DNA of 64,000 bases from Pseudomonas hefeiensis (lineage in GTDB: Bacteria > Pseudomonadota > Gammaproteobacteria > Pseudomonadales > Pseudomonadaceae): NCBI RefSeq assembly GCF_030687835.1, contig NZ_CP117449.1:4774001-4838000 (forward strand), given 5' to 3'. This document shows, one piece after another, positions 46,075 through 54,852 of this stretch (positions within the stretch are counted from its first letter, which is position 1; every line of letters starts with the position of its first letter). The position numbers and the translations under genes were made by a program. The notes under the pieces were generated by a model that saw only the letters and a program-made list of their open reading frames with translations, had not been told where the DNA came from and searched no databases.

Positions 46075-47502
46075 TCATTCGGCCAGTTTGAAAGTAATGA
46101 AACTCGCACGGCCTTGACGCAGAACCCGCATCGAGACCGAACGATTTTTCGGCAACGCCTTGGCGATGTCGGTGAACTCCTTGGTCGAACCGATTGCCTG
46201 GTTGTTCAAATGAGTAATGATGTCGCCTGGTTGCAGGCCGATCATGGCCGCAGGACCGTCCTGCACCTCCTTGATCACTACACCACCTTGCAGCTCCAGG
46301 GTCCGCTTTTGCTCCGGCGTAAGCTCCGCTACCGCCACGCCCAGACGATTGCTGCTACGTTCCGCGCCTGACTTGGCCAGCGAATCCAGCTCCTTGCCTT
46401 CCTCAGGAATGGCGCCAACGGTCAACTCGACGTTTGTGCGTTTACCTTCGCGGATCACTTCCAAATTAGCCTTGGAACCGGCTTTGAGGGCGCCCACCAG
46501 ATGTGGCAGGTCAGCGGACATGACGATCGGCTGGCCATTCATGCTCAGGATCACGTCGCCCACTTGCAGGCCACCTTTGGCAGCCGGACCATCCTCCTGA
46601 ATTTGCGCCACCAGCGCACCGGCAGGTTTCTCCAGACCGAACGACTCGGCCAGGTCTTTGTTCACTTCCTGGATGACCACGCCCAACCAGCCGCGGCTGA
46701 CCTTGCCTTCGGTTTTCAGTTGGTTGGATACGTCCATGGCAACATCGATCGGAATCGCGAAGGACACGCCCATGAAACCGCCCGAACGGGTATAGATCTG
46801 GGAGTTGATTCCCACTACTTCACCGTCGAGGTTGAACAGCGGGCCACCAGAGTTACCTGGGTTGATCGGCACGTCAGTCTGGATGAACGGCACGTAGTTT
46901 TCGTTCGGCAGGCTGCGACCGATTGCGCTGACGATGCCCTGGGTTACGGTATGGTCGAAGCCGAACGGCGAGCCGATGGCCACGACCCACTGGCCAGCTT
47001 TCAGGTTCTGGGATTTGCCCAGTTTGAGCACGGGCAGGTCTTTACCTTCGATCTTCAGCAGCGCCACGTCAGAACGCGGGTCAGTGCCGATCAGCTTGGC
47101 CTTGAGTTCACTACGGTCTGCCAGGCGTACCAGGATCTCGTCGGCATCGGCAATCACATGGTTATTGGTCAGGATGTAACCGTCGGGCGAAATAATGAAG
47201 CCTGAGCCCAGGGACTGCGCTTCACGTTGGCGGCCACCACCGGGAGAGCGCGGTTGCGGCATCCCGCGCTCGAAGAACTCGCGCAACATCGGCGGCAAAC
47301 CTTCCAGATCCGGCATCTGCTGGTCCATCACCCTGCGTTCCGGCAGTTTCTGGGTGGTACTGATGTTCACCACCGCGGGCGAGGCTTGCTCGACCAGCTC
47401 AGTGAAGTCAGGCAATTCGACCGCCATAGCGGGAACGGCCTGACCGAGCACAAGCACAGTGGCAAAGATGGAGAGATAGGTTTTCAAGCGTGGTATCGAC
47501 AT
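46075..47502 (-). CDS. mucD: Periplasmic serine protease MucD (DegP-like)
   Basis: 475 residues from ATG 47502 (SIPRLKTYLSIFATVLVLG); signal peptide cleaved after AMA. The trypsin-like triad is visible: His in ILTNNHVIADADE, Asp in DPRSDVALLKIEG and Ser in NPGNSGGPLFNLDG. Two PDZ domains follow (GWLGVVIQEVNKDLAESFG; GVAVAELTPEQKRTLELQG). MucD degrades misfolded envelope proteins and restrains AlgU activation. It is last in the algU cluster, 226 bp after mucB; no mucC homologue lies between them. An upstream start at 47586 is not supported. Confidence 0.95.
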   Translation of the reverse strand: MSIPRLKTYLSIFATVLVLGQAVPAMAVELPDFTELVEQASPAVVNISTTQKLPERRVMDQQMPDLEGLPPMLREFFERGMPQPRSPGGGRQREAQSLGSGFIISPDGYILTNNHVIADADEILVRLADRSELKAKLIGTDPRSDVALLKIEGKDLPVLKLGKSQNLKAGQWVVAIGSPFGFDHTVTQGIVSAIGRSLPNENYVPFIQTDVPINPGNSGGPLFNLDGEVVGINSQIYTRSGGFMGVSFAIPIDVAMDVSNQLKTEGKVSRGWLGVVIQEVNKDLAESFGLEKPAGALVAQIQEDGPAAKGGLQVGDVILSMNGQPIVMSADLPHLVGALKAGSKANLEVIREGKRTNVELTVGAIPEEGKELDSLAKSGAERSSNRLGVAVAELTPEQKRTLELQGGVVIKEVQDGPAAMIGLQPGDIITHLNNQAIGSTKEFTDIAKALPKNRSVSMRVLRQGRASFITFKLAE

Positions 47503-47728
47503 ACGGCTCCCGTTACGACGAGCGTGGTTAAGCGATATGGAGCAAGAAATACCAGGGGAAGATACGCCGGTATTTTTGTTCCGCAAACAGGCAAGGCCAG
47601 AGCCGAGCGGCTCTGACCTATAGAAAAAAAAATGGGATTTTGCAAATGAAAATACTGACAGGAAGTTTCGGCATTTCGATCAAGTCCCGGCATTACAAGC
47701 CTCTTTCCTAATCGAACCACCCAGGCAG

Positions 47729-48676
47729 CTATTGAGTCGCCGTGGCATCGGAACGCATGGAAAGCGCGATCCGTTCCGCTGTGCCAATGGGAATTTCGCC
47801 GACCACCGTAACCATCATTTCCCCTTGGGGTGTCGTGAGTCGACGCGAAACGGCAGCCGTCGGGCCGAGCTGAGTACGGGTATCAGTCACGGTAGCACCG
47901 TTCAATGGCTCCAGAAACACTGAGAAGCGAGCCAGGCCATCGTCGTACATCAGGCTGCTGACCTGAACCTTGGTCTCCGGGTCCTTTCTCATAGCGCTGC
48001 TGCTCAGCTCAAAACCGGGGGGCAGCCAGTCCGAATGCCAGGCAGTTTTCACGATCGGGTTCTTACCGGCGTTCTGCGCTACAACCTTGCATTCGGCAGT
48101 CGCTTGCAAATCGCCCTCTGACGGCTCGGTAATGTTCAAACGCGTGAACTGGAAACGTTCGAGCAATTGGCCCTTGTCATTGAGCAACAAAGACTTGAGG
48201 GGCAAGCCAGTCTCTCTGTCCAGATGCAATTCGAAACCATAACGATGCTGGTCCTTGGGCGTCAGCGCCACAATCACCGCCGGGCGCCCGGCCACACGCG
48301 ACTTGCCAATGACGGCAAGGTCATACCAATTCTTGAGTTTTTGCGGATCAAGCGCACGTGCCGTGCCTTCAGGCGTATTCCCCACCCCTGCAACCAAGGA
48401 GCCACTTACGCATTGAGTACGTCCATCAATGCGCAGGACTTCCTGTGCCGAACCGTCGAGCTGGAGTAGCCGCTCGCGGACTTTGCCATCCTGGACACGA
48501 TGCCAGATGTTATGGGTAGAAAAACTACCGTTGCGCTCGTAAACGAAAGTGCCCTGAAAGCTTTGCTGTTGCTCGGCTTGACTCAGACGATTCAGCCAGT
48601 CCTGAGCCTCACCGGCATGGGCTGGAATGACGCACCAGGCACCAAGCAGAACTGAAAAGAGAGGTATGGCGCGCAA
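47729..48676 (-). CDS. mucB: Anti-sigma-factor regulatory protein MucB
   Basis: 315-residue periplasmic protein (RseB homologue) that binds MucA and shields it from cleavage. Signal peptide MRAIPLFSVLLGAWCVIPAH(A). MucB/RseB N-domain FQGTFVYERNGSFSTHNIWH; C-domain WHSDWLPPGFELSSSAMRKD, and VTVVGEIPIGTAERIALSM near the end. It starts 9 bp after the mucA stop. Confidence 0.95.
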   Translation of the reverse strand: MRAIPLFSVLLGAWCVIPAHAGEAQDWLNRLSQAEQQQSFQGTFVYERNGSFSTHNIWHRVQDGKVRERLLQLDGSAQEVLRIDGRTQCVSGSLVAGVGNTPEGTARALDPQKLKNWYDLAVIGKSRVAGRPAVIVALTPKDQHRYGFELHLDRETGLPLKSLLLNDKGQLLERFQFTRLNITEPSEGDLQATAECKVVAQNAGKNPIVKTAWHSDWLPPGFELSSSAMRKDPETKVQVSSLMYDDGLARFSVFLEPLNGATVTDTRTQLGPTAAVSRRLTTPQGEMMVTVVGEIPIGTAERIALSMRSDATATQ

Positions 48677-48685
48677 TGGTCCTCC

Positions 48686-49273
48686 TTAGCGGTTTTCCAG
48701 ACTGGCTGCACGGGCGTAAGGCAGCGCGCTTTCGGTACCTTTCAGAGCAGCTTCTTGGGCATGCTGACGCAGGTAATTGGGCAGACGCTGATCATGCCAG
48801 CCTGGTTGGCCTTGCAGCACACCGTTGGCCATCGGACCTGCGACTTCTGAGCTTTCGCTGTAACCGGCCAACACTGCCGGCCCCTTGACCTGCGGAGCGG
48901 CCAAGCCTGGCTGATTGGACTGCTGCGCCATCTGCACGCCAGCAATCTCATCCTGGTTGTACAGGCGCACACCGGCCAGAACAGCTACGGTAACCGAAGC
49001 GGCAACCGCCAGACGACCCAGGTTACGCCATGGGCTACGGGAGGCTTTTGCCGGAACAGCTTCATCAGCCAGTGCAGCAGAAACAGCCGCAGCGATGTCC
49101 AGACGCGGAAGCAGCAGGTCCTTGTGCATGACAGCCCGGGCGATCTGGTAACGAGCCCAGGTCTCACGGGTTTCAACATCGTCGAAGGCATTCAGTACCC
49201 GACGCAATTCCAGTTCGTCCGCTTCGTTATCCATCACTGCGGACAGCGATTCCTGCAGGGCTTCACGACTCAT
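48686..49273 (-). CDS. mucA: Anti-sigma factor MucA
   Basis: 195 residues. The cytoplasmic RseA-N domain binds AlgU (SREALQESLSAVMDNEADEL; TRETWARYQIARAVMHKDLL); one transmembrane helix is near residues 85-105 (LGRLAVAASVTVAVLAGVRL); the periplasmic domain follows and ends ALPYARAASLENR. The frame is intact with no sign of the truncations common in mucoid strains. It begins 30 bp after the algU stop. Confidence 0.95.
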   Translation of the reverse strand: MSREALQESLSAVMDNEADELELRRVLNAFDDVETRETWARYQIARAVMHKDLLLPRLDIAAAVSAALADEAVPAKASRSPWRNLGRLAVAASVTVAVLAGVRLYNQDEIAGVQMAQQSNQPGLAAPQVKGPAVLAGYSESSEVAGPMANGVLQGQPGWHDQRLPNYLRQHAQEAALKGTESALPYARAASLENR

Positions 49274-49303
49274 GGCGTTCCTCTCTTGGCTGTCGCCGCT
49301 GTC

Positions 49304-49884
49304 TCAGTTTTCCTGCAACAATGGTTGCAGGGCTTTATCAATGGCCTCCCGAGCGCGGAAAATCCGGGAGCGCACGGTGCCCACTGGACATTGCATGACG
49401 CTGGCAATGTCCTCGTAAACTCAGACCGTCGAATTCACGTAAAGTTAGAGCCGTACGCAAATCTTCGGGCAGTTGCTGGATGGTTCGATGGACAGTGCCT
49501 TCGATCTCATCGCGCAGCAACGCTCGTTCTGGTGACTCAAGATCCTTGAGGCCATGATCGCCATCATAGAACTCTGCATCCTCAGAACTCACATCACTAT
49601 CCGGCGGCCGGCGGCCGCGTGAAACCAGATAGTTTCGCCGTGTTAATGGCGATGCGGTAAAGCCACGTGTAAAACGCGCTGTCTCCGCGAAAATTACCAA
49701 GTGCACGGTAAGCCTTGATGAAGGCTTCCTGAGCAACATCCTGGGCTTCATGGGTGTCGTGCACAAAACGCACGATCAACCCGAGAATTTTGTGCTGGTA
49801 TTTCAGCACTAGCAGATCGAAAGCTCGCTTGTCGCCGCGTTGAACGCGCTCGACCAGTTGCTGATCCTCTTCCTGGGTTAGCAT
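49304..49884 (-). pseudogene. algU: Sigma factor AlgU (RpoE/sigma-22), two frameshifts
   Basis: Extracytoplasmic-stress sigma factor controlling alginate and envelope genes. Three frames are needed for one 193-residue protein. From ATG 49884: LTQEEDQQLVERVQRGDKRA, region 2 EAQDVAQEAFIKAYRALGNF and FYTWLYRIAINTAK; then two bases are missing in an A-run (+ strand TTT at 49633-49635); the next frame gives NYLVSRGRRPPDSDVSSEDA up to LTLREFDGLS; then one extra base in a T-run (49417-49419) before YEDIASVMQCPVGTVRSRIF and the natural stop at 49304. As written the product would stop after about 95 residues. Sequencing error is the simplest explanation, with mucA, mucB and mucD intact. Confidence 0.93.
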
Positions 49885-49942
49885 GAACACTCCTCGATAA
49901 GCTCGAAGGAGGCCTGCATTACTAATCGACCGGGCTTGCAAC

Positions 49943-49970
49943 CATAGACTCGGGCTTTTCGCAAAAGTTC
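49943..49970 (-). promoter_or_regulatory. AlgU-type promoter upstream of algU
   Basis: GAACTT (49965-49970 on the minus strand), a 16-base spacer and TCTATG fit the AlgU/sigma-22 consensus GAACTT-N16/17-TCtgA. It lies 59 bp before the algU start and would give positive autoregulation, as known for this operon. Confidence 0.7.
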
Positions 49971-50441
49971 TCCCCCTTCAAGCAAGTTTCCGGCGTGCTC
50001 TGATCCGGCACGCACGAAAAGCGCAGCACGAGATTCCCCGGCTGCGCGAATAATCTGTCGCCGGGCCTGTCGGCAAAGATTCAAATCCTAATCTTGCACC
50101 AACCCGACGTTGTTCCCTTTTGCAGACAACCGTCTATTGAACCCGGTCGCTCGGCAAAAGTTCCAACTATTTATAGCCGTGTGTATGGAACATCGGGGAA
50201 CCCTGACGAGATAAACAGCCTTTCATCCTCGAAACGGTCGCCTTGTCGCCCATCCACCAAAATCGTGACCCGACGAAGCGCATCGCTTTTCTGTCATCTT
50301 GGTTTCACATTGCCATGAATACGCCGCTATTGTGCCGATCCCCCTCTCTATATACTAGTGGGCTGCATGGCTGCCTGACCCATTGAAACGGATGTCTTGC
50401 GCCAACCCCGACCCGGGTCGTTTTGAGCGGAAACCTTTCAA
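49971..50441. other. Divergent upstream region of algU and nadB
   Basis: About 470 bp with no gene. It contains a -10-like TATACT (about 50351-50356) 90 bp before nadB, and presumably further promoters for algU. No REP element is present here. Confidence 0.5.
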
Positions 50442-52058
50442 ATGAGCCAACAGTTCCAACACGATGTTCTGGTAATCGGCAGCGGCGCCGCCGGATTGAG
50501 CCTTGCGCTGACCCTGCCTGAACATCTGCGCATCGCAGTACTGAGCAAAGGCGACCTGGCCAACGGTTCGACGTTCTGGGCCCAGGGCGGGGTCGCGGCC
50601 GTGCTGGATGACACCGACACTATTGAATCGCATGTCGATGACACCCTCAATGCCGGCGGCGGCCTGTGCAATCCAGACGCTGTGCGTTTCACCGTCGAGC
50701 ACAGCAGGGAGGCCATACAGTGGCTGATTGACCAGGGTGTGCCTTTCACCCGTGACGAGCAATCGGGCACCGAAGACGGTGGTTTCGAATTTCACTTGAC
50801 CCGCGAAGGCGGTCATAGTCATCGACGCATCATTCACGCGGCCGATGCCACCGGCGCGGCGATTTTCAAGACACTGCTGGCCAAGGCCCGCCAACGGCCA
50901 AATATTGAGCTTCTGGAACAACGAGTCGCGGTCGACCTGATTACCGAAAAACGCCTGGGCCTGGACGGTGATCGCTGCCTGGGCGCCTACGTACTCAACC
51001 GCGGCACCGGCGAAGTCGACACCTACGGCGCACGTTTCGTGATCCTGGCTTCCGGCGGCGCAGCGAAAGTCTATTTGTATACCAGTAACCCCGATGGCGC
51101 CTGTGGGGACGGCATTGCCATGGCCTGGCGCTCGGGTTGCCGGGTGGCGAACCTGGAGTTCAACCAGTTCCACCCTACATGCCTCTACCATCCGCTGGCC
51201 AAGAGCTTCCTGGTCACCGAGGCCCTGCGCGGTGAAGGTGCTCACCTGAAGCTTCCCAATGGCGAGCGCTTCATGCAGCGCTTCGATCCCCGTGCCGAAC
51301 TGGCACCCCGGGATATCGTCGCCCGCGCCATCGACCACGAAATGAAGCGCCTGGGCATCGACTGCGTCTACCTGGACATCAGCCACAAACCCGAAGCGTT
51401 CATCAAGAGCCATTTCCCGACGGTGTACGAGCGTTGCCTGGAGTTTTCCATCGACATCACCAAGCAACCGATTCCGGTGGTGCCGGCGGCGCACTACACG
51501 TGCGGTGGGGTGATGGTGGACCAACAGGGTCGCACCGACGTACCAGGCCTGTATGCCATTGGCGAAACCAGTTTCACCGGCCTGCACGGCGCCAACCGCA
51601 TGGCCAGCAACTCGCTGCTGGAGTGTTTCGTCTACGCCCGCTCGGCGGCGGCGGACATTCTTGAACAACTGCCGCAGATCGCCATTCCAGCCGCCCTCCC
51701 CTCGTGGGATGCCAGCCAGGTCACCGATTCGGACGAAGATGTGATCATTGCTCACAACTGGGACGAGCTGCGGCGCTTCATGTGGGACTACGTCGGCATC
51801 GTGCGCACCAACAAACGCCTGCAAAGGGCGCAGCATCGGGTGCGGCTGTTGCTGGATGAAATCGATGAGTTCTACAGCAACTACAAAGTCAGCCGCGACC
51901 TGATCGAGTTGCGCAATCTGGCACAGGTGGCTGAGTTGATGATCCGCTCGGCCATGGAACGCAAGGAAAGTCGGGGGTTGCACTACACCCTCGATTACCC
52001 GGACCTGCTGCCCGAAGCGCTGGACACTATTCTGGTGCCGCCCACCTACGCCGGCTGA
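50442..52058 (+). CDS. nadB: L-aspartate oxidase
   Basis: FAD enzyme making iminoaspartate, the first step of NAD synthesis. 538 residues (E. coli 540). FAD motif [39 protein letters not shown]; active-site region THREGGHS-like ([20 protein letters not shown]) and [38 protein letters not shown] near the end. It is divergent from algU, the standard Pseudomonas arrangement. Its last 32 bp overlap the end of ygfX on the other strand. Confidence 0.97.
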   Translation: MSQQFQHDVLVIGSGAAGLSLALTLPEHLRIAVLSKGDLANGSTFWAQGGVAAVLDDTDTIESHVDDTLNAGGGLCNPDAVRFTVEHSREAIQWLIDQGVPFTRDEQSGTEDGGFEFHLTREGGHSHRRIIHAADATGAAIFKTLLAKARQRPNIELLEQRVAVDLITEKRLGLDGDRCLGAYVLNRGTGEVDTYGARFVILASGGAAKVYLYTSNPDGACGDGIAMAWRSGCRVANLEFNQFHPTCLYHPLAKSFLVTEALRGEGAHLKLPNGERFMQRFDPRAELAPRDIVARAIDHEMKRLGIDCVYLDISHKPEAFIKSHFPTVYERCLEFSIDITKQPIPVVPAAHYTCGGVMVDQQGRTDVPGLYAIGETSFTGLHGANRMASNSLLECFVYARSAAADILEQLPQIAIPAALPSWDASQVTDSDEDVIIAHNWDELRRFMWDYVGIVRTNKRLQRAQHRVRLLLDEIDEFYSNYKVSRDLIELRNLAQVAELMIRSAMERKESRGLHYTLDYPDLLPEALDTILVPPTYAG

Positions 52059-52479
52059 ACTTGAGCCGAACCCGCAGGCGCCGGTGCAGATCCGGCGCCA
52101 GCGCATCGCGGGGCACACACAGCGAGCGGACCCGCCACTCACCCCGCAAGCGAAAACGCAGCACGATAATCATCGGCAACGCCAGGCTGTCCGGGCGCAA
52201 TTGCACCGCCTGCCAGCCAGCGGCCCTGTTCCACAGCTGCCAGCCATCGGCATCACGACGCAACCGACAAAAAGCCTGATGATGGGTCAACAATAGATGT
52301 CGCGGTAGCGTCCAGGCGCCATGGGCCAGGCACAGCACCACGCCAAGGGCGATTAACCAGAGCGGGACCGACAACAGCAACAACGAACCCAGAGCGAAGG
52401 CCTGAGCCAGGAGATAGGCCGCCAGCAGTTGCCCGGAGGCCTGCCAGCGGCATTCAAAGCGATTACTTGGGCTGGACAC
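52027..52479 (-). CDS. ygfX: YgfX-type small membrane protein
   Basis: 150 residues from GTG 52479 ([20 protein letters not shown]), overlapping the end of sdhE by 17 bp. Two adjacent transmembrane helices (about 18-55: [20 protein letters not shown] and [14 protein letters not shown]), then an arginine-rich cytoplasmic part. It matches the YgfX/CptA partner of SdhE; the E. coli protein has been called a toxin, but that role is uncertain. The 3' end overlaps nadB antisense by 32 bp. Confidence 0.82.
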   Translation of the reverse strand: MSSPSNRFECRWQASGQLLAAYLLAQAFALGSLLLLSVPLWLIALGVVLCLAHGAWTLPRHLLLTHHQAFCRLRRDADGWQLWNRAAGWQAVQLRPDSLALPMIIVLRFRLRGEWRVRSLCVPRDALAPDLHRRLRVRLKFSRRRWAAPE

Positions 52480-52717
52480 GGTCCAGGATCATCCGAACCA
52501 TGCGCTGCAGCTCCGGGTCTTCGGATTCACTGCGCTCCATGAACCAGCCGAACATGTCCTCATCCTCGCACTCGAGCAGGCGCACGTAGCACGCACGGTC
52601 CACGTCGTTAAGGTGGGGATAGACTTCTTTCACGAACGGCACCAGCAACACATCAAGCTCAAGCATGCCGCGACGGCTGTGCCAGTAGAGGCGATTCAGT
52701 TCAACATCTTCGACCAT
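52463..52717 (-). CDS. sdhE: Succinate dehydrogenase assembly factor SdhE
   Basis: 84-residue flavinylation factor for Sdh[21 protein letters not shown] contains the RGxxE motif needed for covalent FAD attachment; [12 protein letters not shown] follows. It is translated just before ygfX with overlap, matching the conserved sdhE-ygfX pair, and is divergent from ygfZ. Confidence 0.95.
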   Translation of the reverse strand: MVEDVELNRLYWHSRRGMLELDVLLVPFVKEVYPHLNDVDRACYVRLLECEDEDMFGWFMERSESEDPELQRMVRMILDRVQPK

Positions 52718-52866
52718 GGAGCGCTCCTCAAATAGAGCGCAAGTATACAGGCCCCGCCGCGATGGAACAGACGGCTCAGCTCAGGCACCACCGATCCTTT
52801 GTGAACTACCCATTTCAAGGGCGCCCCCTTATGATGTCCACCAGACTATTTACCCTGCGATGACCC

Positions 52867-53810
52867 ATGGCTGATTCCGCTTTTTTCTGCACCCTGTCCC
52901 ACGAAGGCGTTCTCGCGGTCCGCGGCGTGGATGCTGGCAAATTCCTGCAAGGCCAATTGACCTGCAACCTCAACTACCTGAGCGACAGCCGGGCAAGCCT
53001 TGGTGCCCGCTGCACCCAGAAAGGCCGGATGCAATCGAGTTTCCGCATCCTGCTCCAAGGCGATGGTGTACTGATGGCAATGGCCACCGAATTGCTCGAA
53101 CCGCAACTGGCGGACCTGAAAAAATATGCCGTGTTCTCCAAATCCCGACTGACCGATGAAAGCACCGCCTGGGTTCGCTTCGGTCTGGAAAACGCCGACA
53201 CGGCACTCGTAGCCTTGGGCCCTCGAACTGCCGGCCGACACCGACAGCGTCGTTCGTCATGATTGCCTGATCGCCATTCGCGTCTCTCCCAACCGCGCCG
53301 AACTCTGGGCACCCGCTGAACAGGTCGAAACGCTTGTAGCCCGGCTGCGTCAACAGTTGACCGAGGGTGAGCTGAACCAGTGGCTGCTGGGCCAGATCCG
53401 CGCCGGGATCGGCCAGGTCATGCCGGCCACCCGTGAACTGTTCATACCGCAGATGCTTAATCTGCAAGCCGTCGGCGGTGTGAGTTTCAAGAAAGGCTGC
53501 TACACAGGCCAGGAAATCGTCGCCCGCATGCAGTACCTGGGCAAGCTCAAGCGGCGCCTGTATCGCCTGCAACTGGACGCCAGCGAGCTGCCCGAACCCG
53601 GTACCCCTTTGTTTTCCCCCACGCACGGCAGCTCCATCGGTGAAGTGGTGATGGCCGCTCGCGCCGAACGAAACATTGAACTGCTGGCCGTGGTACAGGG
53701 CCGAAGCTGCAGAAGATGACAATTTGCACCTCGGCGCGCTGGAAGGCCCGGGCCTGCAATTGCTCGACCTGCCTTACGAACTGGACCGCGACCGCGAAAT
53801 CCAGCGCTGA
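52867..53810 (+). pseudogene. ygfZ: Folate-binding protein YgfZ, two frameshifts
   Basis: tRNA-modification and Fe-S-cluster protein with a GcvT-like fold. Three frames make one 313-residue protein. From ATG 52867: ADSAFFCTLSHEGVLAVRGV to TALVALG; one extra C in the run at 53220-53222; the next frame LELPADTDSVVRHDCLIAIR through the signature KKGCYTGQEIVARMQYLGKL to LLAVVQ; one extra G at 53698-53700; then AEAAEDDNLHLGALEGPGLQ to the stop at 53808. Removing both bases restores a normal-length protein. Probably a sequencing artefact. Confidence 0.9.
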
Positions 53811-53846
53811 TCGCAGCATTTTGTCGTAACACCCTAGAGAAACGAA

Positions 53847-54668
53847 ATGAGCGATTTGGCGGATAAGGTCCAACGGGATTTGGTGGAGGCCATCGATAAC
53901 GATGACCTGGTTCTGCCAACATTACCGGAAGTGGCCCTGCAGATTCGCCGGGCCGCCGAAGACCCGGAGATCAGCGTCAGCAACCTGAGCAAAGTGATTG
54001 GTCGTGACACGGCGCTTTCAGCGCGCCTGATAAAAGTGGTCAACAGCCCACTGCTGCGAGCTACCCAGGAAGTCACAGACCTGCACACAGCCATTACCCG
54101 GCTGGGGGTCAACTACAGCAGCAACCTGGCCATCGGTCTGGTCATGGAGCAGATTTTCCATGCCCGTTCCGAAGTGGTAGAGCAGAAGATGCGCGAGGTC
54201 TGGCGCAAAAGCCTGGAAATCGCCGGCGTCAGCTATGCGTTGTGCCGTGTCTATACGCAACTCAAACCCGACCAGGCCGCGCTGGGCGGGCTGGTGCATC
54301 AGATCGGCGTACTGCCGATTCTCACCTACGCCGAAGACAACAATGAATTGTTGTCTGACCCGGTCAGCCTCACCCATGTCATCGAAACGATTCACCCGGT
54401 GCTGGGGGACAAGTTGCTCAGTGTGTGGGAGTTTCCAGAAAGACTGGTGAAGCTGCCGGGGTTGTATCTGGACTTCACCCGAGATTCGAAACAACTCGAT
54501 TACGTCGACTTGGTGCAGGTCGCTGCCTTGTATTGCTACAAGGACACCGACCACCCCCTCGGCAGGATTGATGCCTTCGCGGTACCGGCTTTCAAGAAGC
54601 TGGGCATCGACCCGGAAAACAAAGCCAGGTGTGCGGAGATCGAAGAAGCGCGGTCGATGTTTTATTAA
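53847..54668 (+). CDS. HDOD-domain protein
   Basis: 273 residues almost entirely one HDOD domain: DDLVLPTLPEVALQIRRAAE, DTALSARLIKVVNSPLLRAT, AITRLGVNYSSNLAIGLVME. These proteins are related to HD phosphodiesterases without full catalytic residues and often work in c-di-GMP or stress signalling; no GGDEF, EAL or receiver domain is attached. GAGAAACG lies before ATG 53847. Its role is unknown. Confidence 0.9.
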   Translation: MSDLADKVQRDLVEAIDNDDLVLPTLPEVALQIRRAAEDPEISVSNLSKVIGRDTALSARLIKVVNSPLLRATQEVTDLHTAITRLGVNYSSNLAIGLVMEQIFHARSEVVEQKMREVWRKSLEIAGVSYALCRVYTQLKPDQAALGGLVHQIGVLPILTYAEDNNELLSDPVSLTHVIETIHPVLGDKLLSVWEFPERLVKLPGLYLDFTRDSKQLDYVDLVQVAALYCYKDTDHPLGRIDAFAVPAFKKLGIDPENKARCAEIEEARSMFY

Positions 54669-54712
54669 GCAACCAAGCTGAAGCCCATGAACTTGAGCCC
54701 AGGCACTGAACC

Positions 54713-54834
54713 TGTGGCGAGGGGATTTATCCCCGCTGGGCTGCGAAGCAGCCCCAAACTGGCGATTCAGGTGTATCAGACAGAGCGCCAGGGGCCGCTT
54801 CGCGACCCAGCGGGGATAAATCCCCTCGCCACAA
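54713..54834. repeat. Long palindromic repeat, family B, copy 4
   Basis: Left arm TGTGGCGAGGGGATTTATCC with GGGCTGCGAAGCAGCCC; right arm GGATAAATCCCCTCGCCACA. The centre differs from copies 1 and 2 and is shorter. It lies between the convergent HDOD and tctE genes. Confidence 0.85.
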
Positions 54835-54852
54835 ATAGAGTTCGGCTCTGGA

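Noticed and set aside
49304-49884. Programmed ribosomal frameshifting in algU.
   Set aside because: It would need a two-base and a one-base shift in the same short gene without slippery heptamers or a stimulating structure, and no such mechanism is known for AlgU.
52027-52717. sdhE-ygfX as a toxin-antitoxin module (CptAB).
   Set aside because: SdhE has the RGxxE flavinylation motif and the pair is a conserved core locus; the toxin role is disputed.
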